From: Macropodus opercularis
Lineage: Eukaryota > Chordata > Actinopteri > Anabantiformes > Osphronemidae
NCBI GenBank assembly: GCA_030770545.1
Contig: CM061109.1
Span: forward strand, 14,306,001-14,370,000
DNA: 64,000 bases
Direction of reading: 5' to 3'
Shown here: positions 55,972-64,000 of the stretch, piece after piece
Layout of the letters: each line of letters begins with the position of its first letter
How positions within the stretch are numbered: the stretch's first letter is position 1
Notes under the pieces: generated by a model
Databases searched by the model: none
Seen by the model: only the letters and a program-made list of their open reading frames with translations
Told to the model about the DNA's origin: nothing
Position numbers and translations under genes: made by a program

Positions 55972-56011
55972 AGTTCATGTGCTAGTATAATGTTACACTA
56001 GCACATGAACT
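55972..56011. repeat. 15-bp perfect inverted repeat (hairpin) in gsk3b 3' UTR
   Basis: The left arm 55972-55986 (AGTTCATGTGCTAGT) is the exact reverse complement of the right arm 55997-56011 (ACTAGCACATGAACT), with a 10-base spacer. It would fold as a hairpin in the transcript. Confidence 0.9.
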
Positions 56012-56236
56012 AGTTAAATGTGCTAACTGGGCTTAAAGAACTGAAAAAGTCATAGAAAATACCACAGAACATCCTGTATTACAGTACTACTACTTGAATG
56101 CCTATGTTTGTGACTGAAGTTTTTTTATTTTAGTTTTTTTTTTTCTGTTCCGTGAAGGTATGCTAAATGTGCGCCTCTGTAAATATTCCCTCTGCGTGCT
56201 CTGAGGAATAGTTCCCTGGTACTGTAATTTGCATTA

Positions 56237-56242
56237 AATAAA
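56237..56242 (+). terminator. Polyadenylation signal AATAAA, likely distal site of gsk3b
   Basis: Canonical hexamer followed 25-35 bases later by a TG-rich stretch (CTTTGTGTGTGTCC), the usual downstream element. About 1 kb separates it from the nr1i2 stop codon on the other strand. Confidence 0.7.
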
Positions 56243-56916
56243 GAGTAGGATAGCCTGGAAATGATCAAGCTCTTTGTGTGTGTCCTCTTTTAAATGTAGT
56301 GAGTTTGTCTCTTTAATAAACAAACTTAAATACATTTGGTTTATAGAGTCTGTCTGTACAGTAACTGGCCATTTTTGCTGTTATGTTTGGGAACAGATTT
56401 TCCGATAATCTGACAGGCTGCAGCTCACCACGCCCGCAGACCTGCTGTTCAGGTTTGGTGGGTACTGACTACGCGTATCAGGGAAAGTAACTTGTGTATA
56501 TGCAGGGATTCTACAACACGCAAAGCAGCTGTAATACTTGTTCTTTTTGACCTGTTTTACCATATTTAACAGTTTATTGCTGACTTATTAGCTCTGAGCC
56601 TCTCTTGCCTTTGACGCTACGTCTTAAGCGCAGTCCTCTCAAAGATAAATTGTAGTTGGTACTGCCTTTAATGAATATGTTTTGTGAATGTTCAAATTGA
56701 AACTATGAAAGTAGCATGATGTGATTTAGATATTAGCTCTTTTTTATCTAGTCACTGCTGGTTGTGCTGAAAAACTACTTTTATTAAACTTTGCAAACGG
56801 TTTAAAAGTATCATTTTTAAACACCACCTACATTTATATACTCTTATTACCACAGAGAGGCGCTGTTTGGTTTGCTATAAACAAATATATTCTAATTCGC
56901 TCTGCACCTTTTGTGT

Positions 56917-56922
56917 TTTATT
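56917..56922 (-). terminator. Candidate polyadenylation signal for nr1i2 (minus strand)
   Basis: TTTATT on the plus strand reads AATAAA on the minus strand, about 390 bases beyond the nr1i2 stop. A second one at 56573-56578 is possible. Confidence 0.45.
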
Positions 56923-57305
56923 TGAAATACATGTGGAGCCTCCATGTTGACATCAACACACTAAACCAACAACAGTTTGAGGTAACGTAAACGACTGCAG
57001 AATATTTAAGTCAACATTCAAACATATACACACAATGTAAACAAATTAATGAATTAATAACAAACCAAAACATACTGTAATGCTGCCTTATTGATTTGCA
57101 GGTGTGTGCAAAAGACAGAGGGCAGGTTACGTTTCCGCTGCACCACAATGTCTTTGCTAGTTGTTATTACACAGAATTCTTCATTGTTTTGACCCTTTTA
57201 CAGAACAACAACTGAATAATGTCCTTTAAATTCATGAACACATTCAGCTACTTCCTAGTTGTGGTGGTCCCAGAGTTAAGCTGTCTGCGTCATGTAATAT
57301 GTGCC

Positions 57306-59898
57306 TCAGAGGTCACTACAGACACTTTTACTGACCACCTCCATAATAAGAGGAGAGATGTCGTCAGGCTGGATGTCCTGAATCTGCAGAACCTGTTTAC
57401 TGTACTCCTCTGTCATCGTTCTCATCTCGGTGAGACAAGCTATCAGTCTTGGGAACAGCAAGCTGGAGGCACAGAGGACACTGGGTTTAATACGTGAAGT
57501 GTTCAGACCAGTCGGCCTGTAAGTGGCGCTTCTCACTCACTGTTTGTCTGGGTCTGTTCTTTTGCTGTCAATCCAGGCTTTTAGAGTCAGCGCCAGGTTC
57601 TCCTGAAGTTCATCGATGACGCTGCGATGCTGAAGACCTGGACGATCTGAAAAAAACGAAAATCAGAGGAGACGAGGTACAGATGCTTAAATGTTGAGGC
57701 TTTAGAAGTCATTTATGACCGAGGCCTGGAATAAACTAATAAAGGTTTGGTGCTACCTGGAGAAAACAGAGACAAGGCCTGAATGAGAACATATTCTTCC
57801 TCTTGTAGCCCCAGTTTGCGCAGTGTGTGGTGAAATTTGAATAGAGGCTCCAGCAGAAGCTGCTGGAAACCAGCTAAAACACACAAGAGAACAGAGGTCA
57901 CTGACGGGACTGGGGTGATGAGCTTGTGGCTTATACGCTTTAACCCTCCGGCTACCACGGCTCTGTGTAGCTCGTTGAGACTCAGGTTGATCAACCTCAG
58001 TGGCATCACTCAGTGTAAGTTATGAGGCATTCGACCACTGGCAGAATGTGAATTTCACCTCAACACCAGCCAGTTGCAAGTTGTTTCATCTTCTAAGAAA
58101 CAAGCGGAAAACACCAGTTTGACGACATTCTGCCCCGTTCCGAGTCACGCCACCTGTCTGACCTGGCATACGTCCGCGTTAGTCATGCTATCAGACAGAA
58201 CTGATACGTCTGCAGCTGATTTGGCTGATCACGAACATACAGCGTGAAACGCAACCTCGATTCCACACATACCAAACAAAGTACAGTACACAAAACTATT
58301 GGGAACTTCAGTATGTTCATTGAGTGTAATGTCTCTTCTCCGCTCAAGCTTCACCAGTGTCACCACTATGCCACCTCTCTGCTTGAACAATAAATTCAAT
58401 TCATACTTAATATTTGAATAACTATGACCCCACTCTGTTTTCCAGCCCACAACGTGAGTGGGTGTGGTTCTCCTGCTCTCTCTTCACCTCGTATAGCATC
58501 ATCTATGCAGTATGTAATATGGCCACACTCCCAGATGCTTGTCTTTGTGTTGAACACCATGTTGAAGCGAATCTGCATGATTTCAAATGTGGCCCCCTTC
58601 AACAGTGAGATCTGGTCCCCCATTGTTAGAGACCTGTAACAGAGCAACGAGACTCACACCTAACTTTGGTTATAAAAACATCAGTTGTGTATTTACAGTA
58701 TGCAGACACATTTACCGGAAGTCCCGAAGACATTTGGAGAAATGAATGATGTCCTGGATCATGTAAGTTGTGAGGTCCATCATATGAGGAAGAGCAGTGA
58801 AAACGCTGCTTTTACTAACGTTGTCTCCCTCTTGGGTCGGACGTTTTTGAAAGACACCATAAAAACTGACGGATGAGGAGGAGGCGGAGGAGGACTGGGA
58901 GCGGGCATCATGGCGCGCCCTGGGCTCAGCGTCAGGTTTAGTAGCTGTTATGCAACTGTTTGTCGGGCAGTCGGTCAGCGGGTTAAATGGCCCTCGTGCC
59001 GTCTGGTTGCACTCGTTCACAGAAAGAATGATTCTGTCCATTGGCTGCAGAAACAGTGTGTTAGACAGACACGTTAAGGCAATGAGGACGATGAGCGCCT
59101 CAAACCAAGCACGCAGTCATCCTGCACACACACCCTGAAGCCACTGAAGCGGGAAAACGCTGAGTCAAATGTTCTGCGGTGGCCACACAGTAGCTCCTCA
59201 ATAGCTTCCTTCTGCTGGGGTGAAAGCTGTGCTGGAGAATCAATCAGCTTTTTCCTCTTGATTCGGAGCCTCCTCTCCAGAACCTCCTCCTCAGACATGA
59301 CCACTACAGGGACACGTATGTATTTGCATGTATTGCATTTTGCCAAAAATCACATGTACATAATATGTGTAGCAGCGTCATGTGATATGTACTAATATCT
59401 CAATGATGAGCTATTCGCCGCATTAGTGTCAAATTACTGCATATTAAAATATTCCTATTATAAAGTGACTTGTCCGGGCCTGTTTCTGTGCGTGGTTACT
59501 TACTCTCTTTGCGCATGCCAATGGCCTGGCACTTCCGGAAGCGGCAGGCCTGGCACGCCCGGCGGTTGTTTTTGGTTACAATGCATTTATTTAGGAAAGG
59601 ACAGCGGAGCTGCGTCGTCCTCTTTATGGCACGCCTGGAGTTATTAAAAAAGAACATGTGACAAGTATGACATACACAACAGTGGCTATGTGTGTGTGTG
59701 TGTCAGAGGGAAACAGGCTCACCTGAAGAAGCCCTTGCAGCCTTCACATGTCAGTGCATTGAAGTGATAACCCTTGGCCAAATCTCCACACACACCACAA
59801 GCCCTGGGCTCCTCTTCTTCCGTTTCTTTTTCCTCCTCATCCTCTTCATTTTGCCTCGTGAGAACATCAGGCGTGGTCTCCATGTCCTTCCTGCTCAT
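57306..59898 (-). CDS. nr1i2: Pregnane X receptor (nuclear receptor NR1I2)
   Basis: Ligand-activated nuclear receptor that, with RXR, induces xenobiotic and bile-salt metabolism genes. Coding exons in transcript order: 59723-59898, 59504-59634, 59134-59303, 58716-59044, 58488-58633, 57757-57873, 57541-57646, 57306-57462. Phases join to 443 residues (human 434). A Glu-rich N-terminus is followed by the two-finger DNA-binding domain (C34-x2-C37, TCEGCKGFFRR, CQACRFRKC) to about residue 100, then a basic hinge (RRLRIKRKK) and the ligand-binding domain (LPHMMDLTTYM; GDQISLLKGATFE; FQQLLLEPLFKFH; LQEEEYVLIQALSLFSP). The segment between hinge and domain core is serine-rich and about 17 residues longer than in human. 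The AF-2 helix reads PLIMEVV. VDR and CAR are excluded by the closer match to human PXR and by position beside gsk3b. The ATG at 59898 has A at -3. Confidence 0.93.
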
Positions 59899-61458
59899 TC
59901 TCACCTGATGATCAGAAGAGGCAGACGTTTGGCGTCAAGGTAACTAGTGTCTCCTGTTAATTTACAGAAACCAGAATCCCCAGAACTGAGCTGTGTGATG
60001 TTCCTGTTCAAATGTGAAATATATTTTTGAAATGAACAAAGGTTCAGTTGATTCTGAGAAAACCTGCTGTGAAATGTGAAATGATTGCGTGTCTGGTACT
60101 TGCAGCACTGTAGCAGTGCATGAATAGCACACAATTTCAGGACATGGGTTCATGCTGTGGGTGGGCATTATGGTCAGATTTAGTCATTTTTCAATGAAAG
60201 GAGCATCACTGACGACCTTCACTGCCTCTGTGACGGCCTCAGCCATCTTTTACAGAATGGTCTGTTGGTGCCGCAGCATCTCCACTGCAGGCAGGAAGCG
60301 TGTGGATCAGTCGATCGGGCAGCCCAGCGGAGATCTGGGCACAGCCTAGACTCGGTACAGGAGGCTGCTGATGAACCTGCCATCTCTCAGCCTCCTTCAG
60401 TGCCACATTGTTACATCCCGAGTGTGTGAAGAAGCAAGATGGAAGGTCCTTTGCCCCTGCTCGGGTCAGACTACTCTCAGTGACCCCACGGCCTCCATAA
60501 CACACACTGTTGGTACTAATTATTCATCAAGGTATTATCTATGTATACATGTCTACTTACTATGAGGCCCGAAGGCTCACAGCAAACAAACAAACAGTTC
60601 AGGTGATGGTGAGTTTATTTCATATTTTATGACAACAGGTTAAATGATAGTTAATTATTTACTGACGTATTGTTAATAAACCTTGCTGTGAATACATATT
60701 TGCAAGCCGCTGTAACCCATTAATGGGCGCGTATGTGTGTATATATTGCTTTTTAACTGTGTGTCTTTGAGCTGTGCACATTTGCCGACAACCGACTGAC
60801 AACAAGCAGGTAACCCATGTTTTGTCCGGCGCGTCTGACTTTGCGCGGACACTACTGTACAACTTTGTGGCACAGCGCACATCTGTTTTCTGTACAGTCA
60901 GACTGATGGCCCGAAAGAACAAGGGACACTTCGCTTGTCCTCTCCTGGACGCGGCTAAAGGTCGCGTCTGATTGCAACAATGATCGAGATCATCCAACTC
61001 ACTGACTTGGCGATTTCACATGTCCAAACAGCTGCGCGCGGTCCGCAGGTCGTCGTCTCGGCGCAGTTGATCCCGAAGGTCGTGTGGGTATTGTCACCCA
61101 GCAGGTGAAAGGGTCTTCCTGCTGGACGGGTTGTGTGACAGGTTCCTGCGAGTGCTCCTGGCTGCAGTCCACAGCGAGGCGGGCTTACGCGTCCAGCACC
61201 ACCCACGGGTGTTAGATCTGCGGTAGTTGGCACCGTGTGACCTCAGGATTGCGAAGACAGGCAACGTGTGAATGGGGTCGTGAAATCCAAATGATATTCT
61301 TCCACAGACGTCTAGGAATGTGTGCTTTTGCTGTGCGTGTGAGAGTTTTGCGCAACTTTAACAGTGACTTGGATTCGGAACTTTTCTGCCCTCTGCTGCC
61401 CCAAACTCGCACGGTTTTCATTTTTATAAACAAGTCTGTTTGCAACTCATACGCACAG
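59899..61458 (-). other. Upstream region of nr1i2; noncoding exons and promoter not resolved
   Basis: Between the nr1i2 start and the end of cfap91. A CpG-richer block at about 60800-61210 could hold the nr1i2 promoter or first exon. On the minus strand, 60195-60510 has unusually coding-like wording, including a 20-codon frame beginning MAEAVTEAVKVVSDAPF at 60246, but no family was recognised and no usable donor follows. A DNA-transposon or other repeat origin is possible. Confidence 0.35.
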
Positions 61459-61464
61459 TTTATT
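61459..61464 (-). terminator. Candidate polyadenylation signal of cfap91 (minus strand)
   Basis: TTTATT on the plus strand, AATAAA on the minus strand, about 150 bases past the cfap91 stop codon. Confidence 0.5.
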
Positions 61465-61613
61465 AGGTGCATGCATACAGTAGAGAAAACAATGCAATTA
61501 AATGAAACACATGTTTCAAATACTAACAGTAAATAGTATAATAAAAGGGTATATTTAACTATAATATCACTTGTGTGTCAAACTGCATCACTTCATATGT
61601 TGTCGTTTCAGCT

Positions 61614-63924
61614 CTACAGCCTTTCATCAGATTCCTTCCCCTGCTCCTGCTCCACTTGGCTGAACGTCTCCTTTTCGTTGGGAGGCCTGTCAGACACACA
61701 GGTGACCTGCGAAGCAGTCAGTGTAGTGGGAGGCATCCCAGAATCCTCTGCAGCTGCTTGAATGATACTCCGAGCTGCCAGCAAGTGCCTACGCTGCTGC
61801 TGGTGAACTAAGAGACAGCACAAAGGACACATTTGGAAAGCATCAGCCTTTAAGAAGAAAATGAGAAATAACACTGAAATGAACTTCTAAAACGTGCAGT
61901 GCCTCTATTCCATTCTATTCTATTCAGGGACGTTGCATGAATGGAATCACAACTTTTTCCAAACCTCTTTGCCTGACACTGATATTGTGAACCTCCGGGA
62001 TGAGGAAGCTGTACACCAACTCTGACACAATCTCCTCTGACTGAAGACTGTTCCGGCTACTCACACACAGACATAAATGATCTTTGTTCAGTTTCTTTGG
62101 GTTTGAGCCTCTGAATTCTGGTCACGTAGTCAGGTGTCCATTACCTTTCCTCCATGGCGTAAGCGATGTCATTGACCTCCTTTGCCCACGTGTGGATTTC
62201 CTCCCTGGCCTGCTGGTCAGCCGTCCGCTCAAACGTCTCCAAGATGATGTCCTCTAAATACAAATCCACAGTTTCCTGGTGCACCTGCACCACCTGTGAC
62301 ACAAAGGTCTCAAATTATACTGTACCGCCACACAACAAATACTATTTTCCATCCTCTTAACATGCATCTATACAAACTTGTCTGAAGATGTCGTCGTCTT
62401 CTCTGCGTCTGCGCTCCTCCACCTGTCTCCTTCCACTCTCCTCAGCCTCTCTCAGGCGACGGTCTCTCTCAGCCAGCAGTGTGAAGGCATGGATCCTGCG
62501 CTCCTCTTGGAGGCCAATCAGCTCCTTGGAAAAGGTGTCAAATATCTGCTCAAGCTCTGCTGCCACTATTCTGGCCTGCAACGCCTCCTCTCGAGAGGTC
62601 TGGAAGGGCAGGGGGAAATTAGGTTTTTAGGAGTTTTCTAGGGAAGTAAAATTATGTTTTGCAGCATTTTGTTTTTTACCTTGATACTTAGTTTGTCTCT
62701 TTGAAGTTTCAAATTCACCACATGGTCTTTGTCGGCTTTCTGTAGCTCCTGCTCCTCCTTCTGCAAGGCATGCACAGTCCTCAGTTCCCGGATGAGCTCC
62801 ACATGGTTCTGCTTGTCCTTAAACATCTGTGTGTTAGACAACAAAGGGAAGATCACATAGCAATGTCCTCTCAACCTGAAACTCTGGCGAGCATCTGTCG
62901 CAGGAATAAAACACACAGACACACACACGCATGCTGTAAGCCAACCTTGTACTGCATACTTCTTCCTCTTATCAGTTTCTGCAAGTTGATGACCGCAAGC
63001 TCTATGTCCTCATCTTCCTAAGCAGAAACATATGAATTAGTGCAGACAAAGCTTCTCTCTAACTCGCAGAATGAACAGGTCTGCTGTTACTCAGACTCAG
63101 AAGCAATGTCTGACCTCTGCCGGCTCCTCTACGCTGGGAGTGAGAGGACGTGGAACAGCTTTTGCCTTCTTAACAAGAAAACGCAAGGACGTCCCTCGCT
63201 CATTCTGCTCTTTCCTCAGGGCCTGTGGAGGAGTTGTTCATCCAAGTGTAATTTAATAAAAGAACTAATATCTCTAGAACACCTTTCCACTTTTCTCACC
63301 TTATATTTCTTCATCAGTTCTATTGCCTCATCTGCATGAGGTTTAACCACATCCTTAATGCCACACACTCTGGGCCTCAGGCCGAGTCCTGCTTCCAGCT
63401 CTAGTAACCCTGTGATTGATAAAAGTTAAAGGATATCTCATAAATAAAACACAGTGACCCATAAAGTGATGCTATGGAAATTAAACTCTCAAGCAATCAG
63501 ATGCAGACCTTCGTATGTGTCTAGGTAGTGACTCTTTAACTCGTGGTTTCTGCGGGTATTCCTATCCATGAATGTGTTCTTGTGTATCTGAGGATCTTTC
63601 ACATCTTTGCCATGTCGATCTAGTTTCCCCTCAACATTTCTCCTCTTAGTTTGCAGTTTCCTCAAAGCTAAGTGCAAAACAGTGCAAATAAAAAAACAAT
63701 GAAAAAGATGCATGAAAAGGAATTAACTTATTATAATGAATAATAGAGCAGACAGTGGTATCTTACACCTGATGTGGTCGTTGTGAATCTTGTCCATCAT
63801 GGTGTCCTTGTCTTTTTCTTGTTTAGAATATATCTTATTCAGTCTTTCATCTGTGACGTCTTTCTGGGCCTCATGTCTCTGCTGCAGCAGGTCCTTCAGC
63901 ACAGCAAGACGAGCCTCTTGCAAC
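61614..63924 (-). CDS. cfap91: Cilia- and flagella-associated protein 91 (MAATS1/AAT-1), C-terminal part
   Basis: Axonemal scaffold linked to radial spokes and the calmodulin- and spoke-associated complex; needed for motile cilia and sperm flagella. Ten exons in transcript order: 63767-63924, 63509-63667, 63300-63409, 63115-63222, 62946-63017, 62680-62826, 62378-62599, 62145-62293, 61965-62056, 61614-61807. Phases join to about 470 C-terminal residues ending GKESDERL. The N-terminal part lies beyond the right edge (the first visible exon needs two bases from upstream). The protein is rich in charged coiled-coil segments (RDRRLREAEESGRRQVEERR). One exon holds a conserved IQ-like phrase (AVINLQKLIRGRSMQYK). 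Human CFAP91 is about 767 residues. It lies next to nr1i2 in the same orientation, as in human, which supports the call. Confidence 0.88.
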
Positions 63925-64000
63925 CTACCACCACCACAAGGATTGACAGCACAACAGAGTCCGCATGAAGAAAACAGCAGCGACACCAAAGAGGCAAAAG

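Larger units (their letters stand above)
53341..56262 (+). other. gsk3b: gsk3b 3' untranslated region
   Basis: About 2.9 kb from the stop to just past AATAAA at 56237-56242, with many T-runs and AT-rich stretches and no recognised coding exon. A CA run is near 53988-54003 and a 15-bp inverted repeat at 55972-56011. An earlier AATAAA at about 53662 could give a much shorter isoform. Long 3' UTRs are typical of GSK3B. Confidence 0.6.

Overview
The window is nuclear DNA from a ray-finned (teleost) fish. Genes are split by GT-AG introns, AATAAA polyadenylation signals follow the coding regions, there are dinucleotide microsatellites, and every recognisable product is a vertebrate protein. Intron sizes are compact, as in percomorph fishes, but I cannot name the species. 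Exon boundaries were placed by reading donor and acceptor sites and checking that phases join; products were recognised by comparison with remembered human orthologues, not by a search.

Layout, left to right: 1-8740 has no recognisable exon and is probably 5' intronic DNA of fstl1. fstl1 (+, exons from 8741, stop 13369, signal-peptide exon not in view). lrrc58 (+, 15734-19290) with a CCAAT/TATA-like promoter and an uATG-rich leader. A 5.7 kb gap with an AC microsatellite. gpr156 (+, 26382-32593), whose first intron contains a complete TRIM-family E3 ligase gene on the same strand (27257-28909). gsk3b (+, 35815-53340, 11 coding exons, all present) with a long leader carrying six short upstream ORFs and a ~2.9 kb 3' UTR. 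nr1i2/pxr (-, 57306-59898, eight coding exons). cfap91/maats1 (-, 3' ten coding exons, 61614-63924, continuing off the right edge).

This is the gene block of human 3q13.33 (FSTL1, LRRC58, GPR156, GSK3B, NR1I2, CFAP91), with order and relative orientation kept, including the tail-to-tail GSK3B/NR1I2 pair. The TRIM gene is the one addition relative to the human order as I remember it. The genes share no single pathway: secreted BMP/activin modulator (fstl1), E3 substrate receptor (lrrc58), orphan GPCR of hair-cell polarity (gpr156), Wnt/insulin kinase (gsk3b), xenobiotic receptor (nr1i2), ciliary scaffold (cfap91).

No CRISPR array, phage, plasmid or bacterial-type system is present. The observations I would follow up are the TRIM gene nested in gpr156 intron 1 just before a TG-repeat splice acceptor, the uORF-dense leaders of gsk3b and lrrc58, an abutting acceptor/donor motif in front of the nr1i2 start codon, and the divergent AF-2 helix of this PXR.
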